Source: Dermatemys mawii
Taxonomy: Eukaryota; Chordata; Testudines; Dermatemydidae
DNA: 64,000 nucleotides
Assembly (NCBI GenBank): GCA_007922305.1
Contig: ML677335.1
Coordinates: 19,378,246 to 19,442,245, forward strand
Reading direction: 5' to 3'
Part shown: one piece after another, positions 10,896-24,575 of the stretch
Layout of the letters: each line of letters begins with the position of its first letter
Numbering within the stretch: the first letter of the stretch is position 1
Translations under genes and position numbers: made by a program
Notes under the pieces: generated by a model
Seen by the model: the letters and a program-made list of their open reading frames with translations, nothing else
What the model was told of the DNA's origin: nothing
Databases searched by the model: none

Positions 10896-13800
10896 TGATC
10901 ATCTAACTTGAGTCTGTAACACAATTACAGTCTTAACTTTGCATTCCCTTATGTTTATATGCTTAGCTGCATAACAACGATATTTGTATTAACACTGACT
11001 TCTGAATGGAAATACTACGTATAAAATGTTAATTTCATGTAGCTAGTGCATTATGCTTTATTTAAAGAATCATTTTAATGGGAATGAAGTATAATGAAGC
11101 AATATATGGGCTTGTAAAATTGCCTAAATGAACTAAGCTGAGGCACAACATCGCTACAAAAGCCATACAAGTGAAGTATACTCTAAGGCTAATTCTTCAA
11201 AGGAATGCAAGAGTGAACCATAATGTATACATAAAGACAGACTGAAGGGTCTTCATGCTGGGATTAGGAAATGATGCTTCTACTCCGATGAGAACAATAT
11301 AAATCTTAATACATGCATTAAGAAAAAATAATTTTCTTCCTTTGTAATCTCCTGGTTCTCTTTAAGCCTTCCTGGTGACAGTACATGGAAGTGTTCTTCA
11401 GATGAATTTTGCAGCAGGTCTACAAAGTGAACAGGCCCCAATAACTTTAAGGGATTCATATACATTGATGAGAGAAAAATAAAAATGTGGAGTATGAGTG
11501 ACTGAAATCCTTCACTTTAAAAACACCATCTGGAAAATGTGTGGTGTGTGCAACAGATAGCTTGGAAATACAAAAATAGAAAAGGTTCGCCAAACAAAAT
11601 TGCTAATATAGTGCTAGAACTTGACTAGGGCATTTAGGACTGATAAAAACTGTGTCAAGATAGACACTTTAATTGGTTCAAATAACTGGAAACCTTCTGC
11701 TCCTGTTTTTCCCTGATAAATGATTACCACACGTATTCAGCAAAGAAAATTAATGCTGAAAGAACAATACTGCTAAATCACAATTTTAGAACATTATTGA
11801 CTTCTGTTAATTTCGAAGACTTCTCTTCCCTTCTCTTTGTGAAAATGCCAAAATACCCCTGAGCTATAGTGTTATAAATTTTTGAAGAACAAAACCCTGC
11901 AAGATATAGTTTCTAATCTAGCAGCATGGATATGCTCTGAGCTGCCAAATCTGGCCAGACACAATGCAGAGTCCAAAATCAACCAAAAAATAACAGGTAT
12001 GGATTTGAAGATCCTTTAAGGAACTCATGAATCCTGATCTCATCAGTGCTAAAAATCAAACCAGTTTCTCATAGACAGTTACATTTACCAGCACTTAATT
12101 TTCCTAGCCAAGCTAGGAAGACAGAGGATTGAATAAAACTATTGATTTTGTTTTTGACATCTCTGTTAAGGTTGCAATGGTTAGTAATACCAGAACTTGA
12201 TAATGCTATGCATTATTCTCAAGAATTCATGGTAGCTGTTCAAATTTACCCAGATTCTCAATTCCATTACACAGTAGCTGTTTAAAACATTACTTGAATT
12301 GAAGAATAAATAACATAATACTGTTTGACTATGACAAATACTTACACTACATACAACTGACTTTGACTGATGTTGCAAGAAACACAGTACATGTGAATTA
12401 CAATAATAATTATACTTTTAGGATAAAGGCAATTTATTATATATACAAAATGGAACATTATGATGATTCAATGAAAAACAAAAAAGCACACATTAAAAAT
12501 TGCAAAGTAGCATTTAAAGAAAATACTACTGTAAGGTGTGCAAATCTCTGGAGAGTAACTTCAAAAGTAATTCTAGTCTACATTTGGTACTAAAATACTG
12601 CAGTAAGCTACCACTTGGCAGCTTATTTTCAGCACAAAGGACCCTCTTCTTTCACAGTATTTTAGGAAAACCACTTCAAGGCACATTTAGCAAACAATAA
12701 AAAAGTTTGTAATTAGAGGTAATTTATTAGTCAACATTAATTTAAAGCGAGTTCTAATTTGATAATTGACTATGAAGCATTAGCACCTTCTTAGCAACAG
12801 ATCTGCCCTCTACATGTGTTTAGACTCATATCTGCTGATTAAATTTAAAAAAATAGTGTTTACTACCTTAATTCTTACAGCTCTGCAAAGTCACAGAGAA
12901 CGGTGAGCTGGATTCTCTTCCTTCTTGTGCATCTTCAACAGAATTGTTTACCAAATTTCAATCCATTTCACTTGTGCAAATAAAATGAAGATCAGAGATT
13001 TGTACCTGTGCTATTGAGGGCATAATTTGGCCTGACAAAAAATATTATAGGTACAGTATGCAGAAAGGGAAGATCCCTCCTTAATCTCACAGACTAGAGT
13101 AAGTTTTCAGGGCTGACAATTAGGGGAAAAATTAATTTTGACTCAGACATTGAGCATATTTGTCCCAAGAATAAATGACACACAATGAATAACAGAACCC
13201 TCAGATGCCATTCTTACACTGGTACTTATCAGAGAATAACTGTACTTTAAAGGGATACTGTCACCTTGAAAGCTTGCCAATTTAAAAAGAAAAAAATGAA
13301 ATGAATTAAAATTACCATCAGATAGTATAAATATCACTGAGTCTGTCTGACAATTTTAAGGTTTTACAATTGCCATCTCTTATTTTCTAAAATGTACTTC
13401 TTTCCTCTGTTGCTATGTAAAATACCTGAACAAACAATAGGTGATACTGACAAGAAAAATGTAAACACAGTTCAGCCTAGAGAATATTCTGGTTTTGACC
13501 AGTACCTATATCTAAAGACATTAAAACTTTCAAAATGAAGAAGTCCTAAGGGAAAAGGGTTTTTTTCTTTCTCTAATGTTTTTATAGCTTACTATGTGGA
13601 ATCACTGGAGCACACAGAAAGTGATTTATGAAATGCCATCTATTTCACAGCACTTTGAAATAACTACATTACTATATGTGAGCTGCAGGTGCTGAGTACC
13701 TCTGAAAACCAGGACATTTGTGCAGATGCATAACTTTAGATGCCTAACTTTGAAAATGTTGAGACTGGATTTTAGAAAATTGTGGATGAATTTATTGATT

Positions 13801-16800
13801 ATTCAAATTACCCAACAGCAGTACTGACTTTTCCAAACATCATATGAGATTTCTAAATGTATCTCCATCCTGATTTTAAAGTTCCCTGCTTTTCTGATCA
13901 ATCATTCCTGAGTAAACCTTGCCAACTGTGCTTAAACAGGCAAACTCTGGCTGTTTTATGACGTTGCGAAATGTTCATTAAACCAGGAGACAGATCCTCA
14001 GCTGTGCCAGCAAAGATGGCTGTGCTCTGCATTCTGATTCTAGGCCGAGTGTATCTTAGAGTAGCCTCAAAGCTGTTCCAAAAAAGTTTAATTGACTAGC
14101 TACAGATCTGACATGTAGTTATACCAGCTGTTTCTGCACTGACCACACTACTCCCACACCATGCTCCTTATAACAGGATCAAGGTGCATGAGTGGGACAG
14201 AGTTGGTTATGTTGGCTCTTTGCCACATGGAGATTTTCCAAAATGGCACAGAACTCTTTTTGTTGTTCCTACAATGCCAGGGAAATCCTTCACCAGTCAG
14301 TGAAATCAGCTTTCTCCCTGCTTTGGGCAGCCTACACATAGCAAAGGCGGCAGACTTGGGGCCAGGTTCCATTCTTAGGATATAATACATATTTTTTGTA
14401 ATCTGACTTTGCAGGGAAGCTGTCTGATATAGGAAAGTAGGACAGCATAAAGTGGCTAAATGAATTACTTATGTCAAATGTCAGTAATGTATGATCTTGC
14501 TTTGGTTACCCAAGGGAGGTATCCCCCCTCTGAAAATAATTATTCTGTACAAAAGATTATTGTTATATCACATACAATAATGTACCTATGAATAAAAGTT
14601 GCATTAATCAATTTACTATGCATATTTATAAATATTTTATATAGATTTTGTTAAAGACCAATTGGTAGAATATAATACTTTATATAGGGGAACGCCACTC
14701 ATTTGGAGACAGTTTATATAAAATTAGGTAAATTAGTTTTCCTTATATCTGATGGAAGTTTCTTCATTTTCCTTTGTGCTCCTGCTTTCTCGGAGGTACC
14801 CTATCATGCTGTCTTTGCTACCTTTTTTATTGTAATCAGTTATTTCTGAAGCCAAGAAGAAGCATTACGTTGCATCCACCCGAAGAGCTGTTCACATACA
14901 TTTCTACTTCAGCCAAAGAGGCCTATCCTAGACCTCAGCAGGAAAGTCTTCTTTTACTGCTGTTGTAAGCAGTTTAAAAATGTAGTTCAAGCAGTTTATA
15001 GCTCTATCTGAAAACACACAACAGGACTGCATTGTCTAATGCTATTTTTTTCCAAGGAACTGAGGGGAAAACACATTCACATAATGACTCCCTCTATTAT
15101 TTTTAGATCTAGGAGCCACTAGTGGAAGACAAAACGTAGGTAGACCATTACCATCCAGGTCAGAGTTTCTTATGAAAGCTAGGGGGAAAAAAGTCAGACT
15201 GGAAAGTAAAATGTATGGACAACATAAAGTACTTCTTAAAACTGATAGAAGGAAGGAATAAGTGTACAGAAAATTAAGATTCTCTTTTTCCTTTCTCTTT
15301 ATATGATTGTCAAGGGTGTTCAGATATTAAAGGAATATGGTAATTAGTGGGCTCGGCTGATCGATAGCTTATTCAACTATAGAGGATATGCCAAACTGTT
15401 TATACTGCATATTATGAAAGACTACTCAGTACATAGATGACAAGTTTGATGAATGAAGGCTTATTTGAGGTTGGACATTGAACCTGAGAAAAGGTGGGAG
15501 ACCACAGAATTAATGTTAATTACCTGGTAGAGAAAAAATAACTGGAGAGGTAGAGGTAGCTAACCATTTGATTGTTCCACTGAGCAACCTGGTGATCTGG
15601 AGCACCAGTAAAGCAGTCAAGTTGAGTAGTTGTTAATGCTGTGCTAACTGATACTAGTGGTTAATGGTGGGCTCAGGAAGAATAATTTCTGCAGATAGTC
15701 CAATGGATCATAGTCCTAATTTAGCAATAATGGAAAATGATCATCTATCAAGAACTAGGACAGCAGAGTATCCCTGTTAAGAAACACATGAGTTTAAATG
15801 ATTTAGAGAGCTGTACAAAAAGCAGCTGCACAACAAATGAAACCAATTAAAAACCAGTCCAATTTCCACTGATTCATGAAAAGGAAAAAAAACCCCACAA
15901 AAACCTTTACACAGGGGTGCTAAAAGGTGTTCTTGGCAATGAGAATTAGTATTTCTTAATAAGTTTCTTTAAGCAGGCTCTGTAAAATAATGCATGTCAG
16001 AATTTGCTGTAAGATTTTCAGCAAGCCACCAAGGATTTTGGAACCCTAATGGTAGCTAATGTATGTCTGTCATTTTGATAAAGGATCTCAAAGATATTAA
16101 CTCTCTTTTCCAATTAAAAATAAATGGACATTTTAAGAAAGAATTGTTATGCACAGGGACACAGATAACATAGAAGTCACAAACATTGTTACAGTTTTGT
16201 TTGTCACGCATTCCTGTCAGTTGTTCCTTTTACATGACACCTGGTGATCTCCACAATAAGGTTACCCTATCTTTACCAGCAATAAATATCAAAAGGAAAA
16301 ACATTTAATTTCTGAAACATTTTGGTGATATAGCTACTGTGTTTTATAGCTCAGGTATCATTCAGGAGGAAGTTGCAGTTGTTTACAGAAGTTTGAAAAG
16401 GGAAAAGATTTGACCTATATTTTTAATATCCATGGTGTGCTACAGGATGACTGAGAAGGAAAGATGTCACCGAGAATGTGACATTTCTTACATGGGGATC
16501 AGATTTTCTGTGCAACAAAGCAGGATAGACAGTCCTATGAGAAAAGATGGGAGTCAACTTTAAATGTCATGCTGCCTACTGTGGTTAAAATACTGACTTT
16601 TGTATACTTAAATGCAGACTCAATATATTTTGGAGAACCAGATACATGTTTATATACACAGAGTTTATAATAAAAAGTGCTTGTTCATTTTTATATTCCA
16701 TTGGAAGTTTAAGTATGACATTTTCTAATCCTTGAATTGCTCTGGCCACTTACAAGCACATGACAGACATAATCTTACAGGCTCTAATCCTGTAATATCT

Positions 16801-16904
16801 TATAACACCTAACTCCCACTTGTTGATTTATCACATTTTATTTTAGTACTGAGATCCTTTAGTACAGAAAATAGAATTAGCACTTAAGAGCCCCTTTTCA
16901 TTTG

Positions 16905-17100
16905 TGTTTGTAGTGTTGTTGCAGCCCTGTTGGTCCCGAGATAGAAGAAACAAAGGTGGGCGAGGTAATATCTTTTACTGGACCAACTTCTGTTGGTGAA
17001 AGAGACAAGCTTTTGAACTATATAGAGCACTCCTTCAGGTAACCTCGAAAGCTTGTCTCTTTCACCAACAGAAGTTGGTCCAGGAAAAGATATTACCAGG
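16905..17100. repeat. Foldback repeat with 50-bp arms
   Basis: Unpaired head 16905-16963 (GTTGCAGCCCTGTTGGTCCC). The left arm 16964-17013 and right arm 17048-17097 are reverse complements at 49 of 50 positions, spaced by 34 nt. The arms contain ACCAACTTCTGTTGGTGAAA. Related copies lie near 1567, 47940 and 52280. I recognise this as a very common sauropsid dispersed repeat but cannot give its class. Confidence 0.88.
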
Positions 17101-17370
17101 GCTGGCCGACAAGATTTTGGCACCTGAAGCAGGGAGCTCAAATGACTCCCTGATGCCACTTCGCATGGGCCAAAACTTTGAAAGGTCTCTTGTGCCCTCC
17201 TTCCTCCAGCACAGCACTCCATCATCTCTGTGCATCTAGAGTAGAGAAAATACTTATGCACCAGCAACAGACACAATTTTCTACACTATGGTCCTAGTGG
17301 CACCCCCTCCCCCACATATCTAGCACCTGAGCAGCTGCCTCAGTTTGCCTCACTCACTCACCTTGCCTCT
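17101..17370. mobile_element. Probable old non-autonomous DNA transposon
   Basis: Starts GGGCTGGCCGACAAGATTTT then GGCACCTGAAGCAGGGAGCT, and near its end carries CACCTGAGCAGCTGCCTCAG. These are features of a sauropsid MITE family whose copies start GGGCTGGC and end in a GCCTAG-rich segment. It abuts the foldback element directly. The 3' boundary and any target duplication are not clear. Confidence 0.4.
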
Positions 17371-17496
17371 CTTTTAATTTGTGTCAGTCTCATTTTCATG
17401 CATAGGTTATTTGCAGTCATGTACCATCTACATTTCTATGACATACTATTTTCCAAACTATGGCTTGGTAAGAACTGCTAGACTGTATTTGTGGCT

Positions 17497-17504
17497 TTAT
17501 TTGT

Positions 17505-17535
<31 letters not shown>

Positions 17536-17540
17536 TTTTT
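17497..17540. repeat. (TTTA)n microsatellite
   Basis: About ten TTTA/ATTT units with one TTTG variant. Confidence 0.95.
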
Positions 17541-18846
17541 GCAAACACAAACTGCAATTTCCAATTTAGTTAGCTGGTATCTGTAATATCTTTTATTTGT
17601 AAACATTCAGATGAACAGGTTTTATTTGTGGGAAACAAACACTGTGAATAGTAGCACATTTATGAAAAATGTGTGGACCACAAGTTCTCTTGAAGCCATT
17701 TTAACAAGCTGTATTGATTATTCATACAACAGATTTTTGGAAAAAAATTAAGTATGTTTATGAATAATCTATGGCCAGAAAATGGATTCTTGCTGTTTCT
17801 GCAACCAAGGATATCCATTTAGAGAAGAGGTGCAAGATCATTTGACTTAGGAGACCAACAATACTGCACAAATGGCAATGTACCAGCCATTCCATGACAT
17901 ACCATAGACTAAAAACTGTCTCTATAACTATTAGTTGAACAACCATGAATAAAGAAAAAATCTATGAAAATTATGACCCTTTATTTTAGGTAATTTGTGA
18001 TCAGACAAAAGCGCTAAATCCAACAAGTTAACTGTAAGCAGTTTACCCAACTCTACCTTTCACTATATAAGATTTTGTCCTAACAATGTCAGTCATTCTA
18101 ATATATTCTTAGCATCAGGAAAGTAACGTAGGCAAATGGGCAGCATATCTTTTTCAGAAGTCTTTTTTATCCTCAAAATTTAGCTTTTCATTAAATTTCA
18201 ATGGCCTTTAATGATTTTACATACTAATTTGTGAAATTCACGGCCCATAGTTTTGCATTTTTTAAAATTCTATTCATTCAAAGTTTTGCTTAGAATTACC
18301 ATGGTATCTCTCTTTGTGAATTTTGGTCTGAGAAGAGAAGATACAGACTCACACACACATTTATAATATATAATATACACATGCACATCAGGTCAGATAG
18401 AGAAGAAAGTAGCAAGGGAACTTCTGCACTCTAATTCCAAGATCACTCACCTGTGGTTAGGAATAGATGAATGGTCAAGATGAAGGTACTAACATACAAG
18501 AGTAACAAGTTCCTTCTGGTGAATGGGATCATGTGGTGGTTCACAACCCAGCATAAACACAGGCAAATTATGTGTGAAGTTACACTGAAAACTAGCCTTA
18601 ACACAGGCAAATTACAAGTAAGAGAACATTGTAAGCCAACCTCAAAGTAGGCAACCTGCATGAAAAACCATGTAATAAATGCTATAAACTTCTCCTTGCC
18701 TACAAGCCGCACATCTTCACCTATTTCCCTATATTATCCTTCCTGCCCTGAACTGCATGTTTTACCAGTAGCTCTTTTCCCTCATTGGTATTTTCCTCCT
18801 CCACATTATTTTGTGAATATCTTTTAGTAGCTTTTGCACAGAATAT

Positions 18847-19945
18847 TTAATGGACCATTTTAATTTTCCGTATCTCTCTGGCTTGTTCCACTGCCACACA
18901 CACAGTCTGTGTATGCTGCCCACAGTTGATGCTTTTTAGTCCTGTTCCTCCCATACAGTTTTCATATGAGTGTTCTCCTCCGTATCTCATTTTCCCCTTA
19001 CAGACAGTTGTCACATGCCCAACCCTTTGACTTTTATAACATCTCAAAGGGGCCAAGATATATGGTTTAACCCAGAAGAACTGATACTCTATATTTACCC
19101 TAACATGTAGCTTTGTACCTTTAAACATTACTCAGACTGCAGTGAATGGTTTGTGTTCTACTCTTCCCCTCCTATTTAATCATTTAACAAATAGCACATG
19201 GTCTTCATTTATATCCCTTTTAATTTAATCATCAGCCTTACTTAGTGGAACCCCATACATTGCCCATCTTTACCCCATACATTATCCATAAATTTAGGTA
19301 GCTGGCAAATCACTTTTATTTCCCCTAAAACTGTAGTATTAAGATATTTCTTAACTTGTTTCTTATGTATACATTGTACTAAAACATCGCCATCTTGCAT
19401 CCTTCTAGCTCTTAATATAGCTCCGATACTTCATCTAACCCATTCCACTGTATTCAAGGGATTAACATCTATTTTTACATCTTCATCTAGTGATCTGATT
19501 ATAAGATGTTGATTCTTCTCCTTACTCTTTTTTCCATCCAAGTCAGCTACCTTTTGTTCAGATACAGATATTTCCATTCTTGTTTTCTTCTTCCTAATGT
19601 GAAGCCATTCCTCTTTCCTTGCTTTTTCTCCCTCATTTTCTAGTTCTCCTCAGTCAGCCAACCAGCCACCAACCCAAGCTGCTCCTGAATTCTGAGTTAC
19701 AAGCTGCAGCTCTCAGCCATTCCCAGCCTGCATTCTGGCCAGCAGCCTCCTCAAGCCACCAGCCCAATGAGCCAGACTCCTTTTGCTCTCAACTTCTTGA
19801 CTGTATACAAGCCCAGCCTACCCTTGCCCAGCTGGGCTTCATCTGCAGTTGAGCTTTATCCACCCCTTGCTCTCCTCCAGGTGCAGCCTACAAGGTTAAC
19901 AGACTTTCTTTAACCTGCTCAGGCCTTGTGTGGGGTGGACACCCC
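18847..19945 (-). pseudogene. Decayed non-LTR retrotransposon ORF1 and probable 5' UTR
   Basis: The minus frame at 19128-18847 reads YILAPLRCYKSQRVGHVTTV followed by CKGKMRYGGEHSYENC. This matches the CCHC zinc-knuckle array in the gag-like ORF1 of jockey-like non-LTR elements, where PLRCYKCQRFGH is typical. The second Cys of the first knuckle is Ser and the second knuckle has lost its first Cys residues, so nucleic-acid binding is broken. ORF1-like but frameshifted sequence extends to about 19620. The GC-rich block 19630-19945 would then be the 5' UTR, which is inference. No RT domain follows on the 3' side. Confidence 0.6.
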
Positions 19946-21805
19946 ATCACAGGAAACCAGAATAAATATTACATGAGTTGCACTTAACTAATCCAAATGT
20001 GTATGATAAAAATTTAACTCAAAATATCACATAATTCTAAAAAAGTTGAAATAGTTCTCCAATTTTGCAAACTTTTGGTGAGTTCAAAGCAGGCACATTT
20101 TGACAAATAGAAATAGTTACAAATATTTCAAGAAATTTTAATTTTTAGCCACTCCACACATTATTTTGTCTTGGATAACATGACTGAGGGCCTGTAAAAT
20201 TGGGGTACAAGTCTCATAAGAATTTGTTTTCACATGAGATTTCTAGTACACCCGAGTTGCAAGTAGCACACGATTAGCCTCCCTTAAGTGTTTTTAGCTC
20301 TGCATTTCCGCATGAGTCGCACATTCCTTTATAGACTGTACTCTATTCATAAAGAGACATATTGCATATTTTACATAAATATGAAAACAGTTCCTAATTC
20401 TGCTCCCTGCTTCCAAAAAGAGATTTGCTCTGAAGAAGGGAGAACACATCAATTTCTCCAATAAGGCAAAACCCATTTTTTAATTTGTCAGCACTACTGC
20501 GGCTGTAACAGACCTAGCTGGACCTACCCGAAACAGACTTAATTGAAGTGGCTGAATGAAATGGAGAGTTTGACATCGATGTAGACTAGGGGACACTGAC
20601 AGTTGATGAGATTGAAGTCATCAGGGGAAGTCTGTAGTGTTTATTGAATGCCTTTACAGGGTCATGGCACTATCTGAAATGCCAGCTAGAGGTACTTTGC
20701 GTATCTCCTTCTAGTAAGCCAATATTTTAAAGCAAAATGAACATAGAACAGAATTTTTAATTCTATATATAGAATATTCCTTTATTCCAGCCATTGATTA
20801 TCTATACAAGATACATCTGAGGTTTGGCTGAGTTAACTGTTCTTATTTGAACAGTTAGTACAAACATGTAATTCTTAATAGGTTGTAGCCACTTTAAATA
20901 TCACTTTATTGTGACAATCTCTACCACTATCAAAGTTACTAAATATCCAGCTTTCCCAATCATTAAATAGTTACAGTTGTTGTCAGAGATTAGATTTTTG
21001 GGTTTTTGGTTTTAATGTTTTTATTTAATGTAACTTCAGTGCAAACAAGAGCTGGGCAAATCCTCCATAGAACATAATTTATATGATGAATGTATCTCTT
21101 TTTTATGTTCATGAATTATATGTTAATGCTCTATTTTTATGAATGTGTTCATTATTGAAATTGTTCAGAAAATACTTCAGGCAAAATTATTTCTACTTAT
21201 GGGTGGTTCACAAAGTATTTTCATTCACTATTTCTTTGATTATTCATTATTTGTTATGTGTGGCATTTGATGGGTCATATAAATCACATTTAGCTTTTGC
21301 ACCCTGATTGAATGATTAAAGCTTTTATGAACAGCAGGGGAAAAATTAAAGGAACTTCAAGAAGAGCATGCAAATATATTTCTGGCTGAAACTTTCAGAC
21401 AAATATATATTTGTATGAGTAGTCTTGAGACTTCAGGTTTCTGCAAATATTTTCCCCAAGAGAGTAAAATCTACAGACATATTTAGAAAATGAATAAGAA
21501 GAATTTACTTGTGAATGCTGCTGAAACAAATAAACAATTTTATTTGAACAAATTTGCCATAACATCTTTTTCCAGAATTCATGCAATTCTAATATAAACT
21601 GACAATGTGTCTTAATGAAGGCAGTTTATAATGTTTATCATTAAGGGCAGGACTGTTACATTTGAGGTATATTCATTTTCCAGCAGATGTTATTACTGAA
21701 GGTAACTAAAATCCCATCTGAGTTCATTTTAAGAATTCAGAACCTGGCTCCATATTTTATCATTACATATATAAAAGAATTCATCATAGATATTATATAT
21801 ATATT

Positions 21806-22269
21806 GTGACGGAGTCAGACCAGAAGGGTATAGGAGAGTGCTGGAAGGCAGGTATATCAGCCTCAGGAAGTGTAGGTCCCTGTTCCCTGGATAGCCAAAC
21901 AAAGGCTACTCCAGGCCAATCAGGAAGCTTCTAGAAAGGAGTAGAAACAGCTAGCCTGATTGGGACACCCGAAGCCAATCAGGGACCGGCTGAAACCAGA
22001 TAAAAACCTCCCAGTTAGTCAGGTGGGCTGTGGGTATCAGGAGCTGTGGAAGGAAGTTATGCTGTTGGTGAGACTGAGTGTTGGACAACATATCATACAG
22101 AAGGAAGGAGGCCCTGAGGTAAGGGTGAAGTGGAGTTTGAAAAAGCGGAGACTGCTGTGGGGAAGTAGCCCAGGGAATTGTATTGTGCCTAAAATATCAG
22201 CCATCTTAGCTGATACTATTAGGGTCCCTGGGCTGGAGTCCGGAGTAGAGGGTGGGCCCGGACTCCCCC
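21806..22269 (+). mobile_element. Dispersed repeat beginning TGTGACGGAGTC (LTR-like or DNA-type)
   Basis: Starts TGTGACGGAGTCAGACCAGA. It includes GGTCCCTGTTCCCTGG, AAACCAGATAAAAACCTCCC (TATA-like) and CAGTTAGTCAGGTGGGC, and ends GGAGTAGAGGGTGGGCCCGG then ACTCCCCC. I recognise this order from a turtle repeat family. The right end is missing because the LTR at 22270 interrupts it. A 113-codon ORF (21960-22301) is incidental. Confidence 0.6.
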
Positions 22270-23043
22270 TATCAGGATTGCCTCCCCACTCTGAACTCTA
22301 GGGTACAGATGTGGGGACCTGCATGAAAAAAGAAATAACCCCCCCAACCTTATTTTACCAGCTTGGGTTAAAATGTTTTTCCCCAGAACACAACTTCTTC
22401 TGTATCTGGACCTGGTACACTGCCACCACCAAACTAGGTCTAGGGTAGTTTGGGACCCTTCTTTCCCTTTCCACTAACCCCCCAAACTTCTTCCTTCCCT
22501 GGGAAGCTTGAGAGAAAAAAAACAAACCTCGCCTGCTCCTGCGAGACGTGCCCGATCCAAAACCAGGATCTTACACAATGAAAAACAAGCAGTCAGCTTC
22601 TTAAAAGAAAGATTTTAATAAAAAAAAAAAGGAATAAATCCCTTATAACCATCAATAGAACAGCATCTACCATAATCAACAAAAGGATTCAGAAACCAAA
22701 CCTCTCCCCCGAGGCAACTTTCTCCACTGTTGATATCTCTGCTGAAGCTTACAATCTCAAGAAGCACCCAGCCAACACTCACCACTGAGAACCCTCCAAG
22801 TGATAAAAAAAGGTAAACTTACTGACTACAGTACTTGATAGAATCTTATAGTTACAGTGAAAAACATAGCTGTGTTCATCCCATAGCTGAGGTGAACAGA
22901 GAGAGACCCAGAGAGAAACTGAAACTTAAAATCCTTTGTCTCCTGAGGAATTTCTCATTGGTCAGTTGTCCACCTCTCAGGTTACCTTTAGCTTAACCCC
23001 TTACAGGTAAACAATAATTCTAGGCTACTTCACACTTATGACA
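22270..23043 (-). mobile_element. Endogenous LTR-retroelement LTR, minus orientation
   Basis: Read on the minus strand it starts TGTCATAAGTGTGAAGTAGC. It contains CTGTAAGGGGTTAAGC, the CCAATGAG promoter-type box (GACCAATGAGAAATTCC) and CTCTCTGGGTCTCTCTC. Near its 3' end it has TTTTCATGCAGGTCCCCACA then TCTGTACCCTAGAGTTC, and it ends at TCCTGATA, probably a mutated CCTTGACA. The length of about 774 bp fits an LTR. The minus strand just upstream is a polypurine tract, so this is best read as a 3' LTR. Confidence 0.72.
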
Positions 23044-23063
23044 CCCCCCTTTCTGTCTCCCCT
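23044..23063 (-). other. Polypurine tract next to the LTR
   Basis: The minus strand reads GGGGAGACAGAAAGGGGGG immediately before the LTR TGTCATAA. This is the position and composition of a plus-strand primer of an LTR retroelement. It implies that some of 23064 onward is residual internal sequence; no gag, pol or env domain was recognised there. Confidence 0.6.
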
Positions 23064-24474
23064 AATTACTTACAGAGAAAGGGAGGTCATTCTGGGGCCT
23101 GGATGAGTTTCTGAGGCCCCTAAATCTGCGGGGTGGGGCTGCAGCACATAGAATTCTTGAAGTTTTAAGCATTGCTGCCATCCACAGACAGCTGTGGGGA
23201 GGTTCCTACAACTTAGGCAGCTACCCAGAGTTTTGTGAAGTACACGGAAAACTGCCATATCTGGAACAGTCCAGAATTGGGAGGTCTCAAAGATGGCTTA
23301 AAGCCAGTTTGGCTTGCCCCTTCCTTTGGACTGTAAGTTCCATGATATGCTCCTTAGAGAGAGAGTTCAAAATCTCACCCTTCATCCTCAAAATCTTCAT
23401 CATCCCATTTTAGTAAAGCTGGAGCCCATGGAGACTATACATTATGCATCTTGTAAAAAGATGTTACTGCATGGCACACCCTGATAAAGTCAACTTGAAA
23501 CATTAGCAAAGGAGAGACAAATATTACCCATACCTATAATTGAAGCGTAATTGAAGGATAAGATCTTATCTTTGTAGACAATGCCAAAAACTGCTAGTTT
23601 TCTGAAGGAAAGTTCCTATTGTTAGGCAAGCAGGTGTCCATTTCTGTTATTCATAGGTCTAAGAGATAGAGTCACTGTGAGTATAGACCATTGCCTCTAG
23701 ACAACTTAAGCAGTGTTTTTGGCAACAGAATCTAGCAGCTGAAGTATACTCGGTTCAAAATAGACTGGGGAAAGGAGCAAAAAAAACCCATTTTTTTTCC
23801 AGGACAGAGGAGACCAGAGGTATTGTGGGGAAGATGATCTTCCTTTTCAGTGGATAAGCACATCATTACTCCTAATGCATCTCATTCTTCAAGGGGAGTA
23901 AGATTACACTGACAGCCAAGATAGAATGGAACTTCAGCAATCTGCTGAATGGCCTGCCTCACTGTCTTAAAGAATGGATAGAAGAGCACAAGCTAAAAAA
24001 GTGAATATCTCCGTTAGCAATTTCTGTCATAAATAAGCCAAACAACTTTATTCCCTGAGCTCATGAGAGAAATTAAACTGGAAGTTCAAATATTTTCTCT
24101 CCTATTTAGATTAATTTATGATTGCATTTCTGAAGAGACAGAGTGAAGCAATTTCTTCTCTCCTTAAAAGAGAAACTAACCATGAAATCCTGACACTTCT
24201 GGGGATTACTGTATGTTTGGAATATGAAGAATATTAACATATATCTTACAAAATGATTTTGGACAGTTTCCAATATAGCAAAAATCTTCAGTTTTGTCAC
24301 AAAGCATTAAGAGTTTCAATTATTATTATTTTTTCCCACTATATATGGCTAATGTCTTTGCATGATACCTTGTAAATAAAATAAAAAATCACTTATCATT
24401 AACAATGTCTTTATCATTGCATGAAAATTTTAATAATAATGCAAGTTGAATATTGTCCACATGACAAAAATTTC

Positions 24475-24575
24475 TGGGCCAAAATTTTACCCTGAGTTGT
24501 ACCCATGCAACCCAACTGAAGTCAGTTTTGATGTCAATGGGGTTGCACATATGTAAATGAGAGGAAAATGTTATA
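24475..24575. repeat. Short dispersed repeat with GTCAATGG core
   Basis: GGGCCAAAATTTTACCCTGA ... GATGTCAATGGGGTTGCACA. The same kind of core recurs near 25500, 47800 and 50150. The family name is unknown to me. Confidence 0.45.

Noticed and set aside
18550..18665. Possible tandem repeat with AACACAGGCAAATTA
   Set aside because: Only two copies of a 15-bp core; the rest of the units do not align.
22265..23048. CCCCC on both sides of the LTR as a target duplication
   Set aside because: The right-hand Cs belong to a polypurine tract on the minus strand, so the match is probably coincidental.
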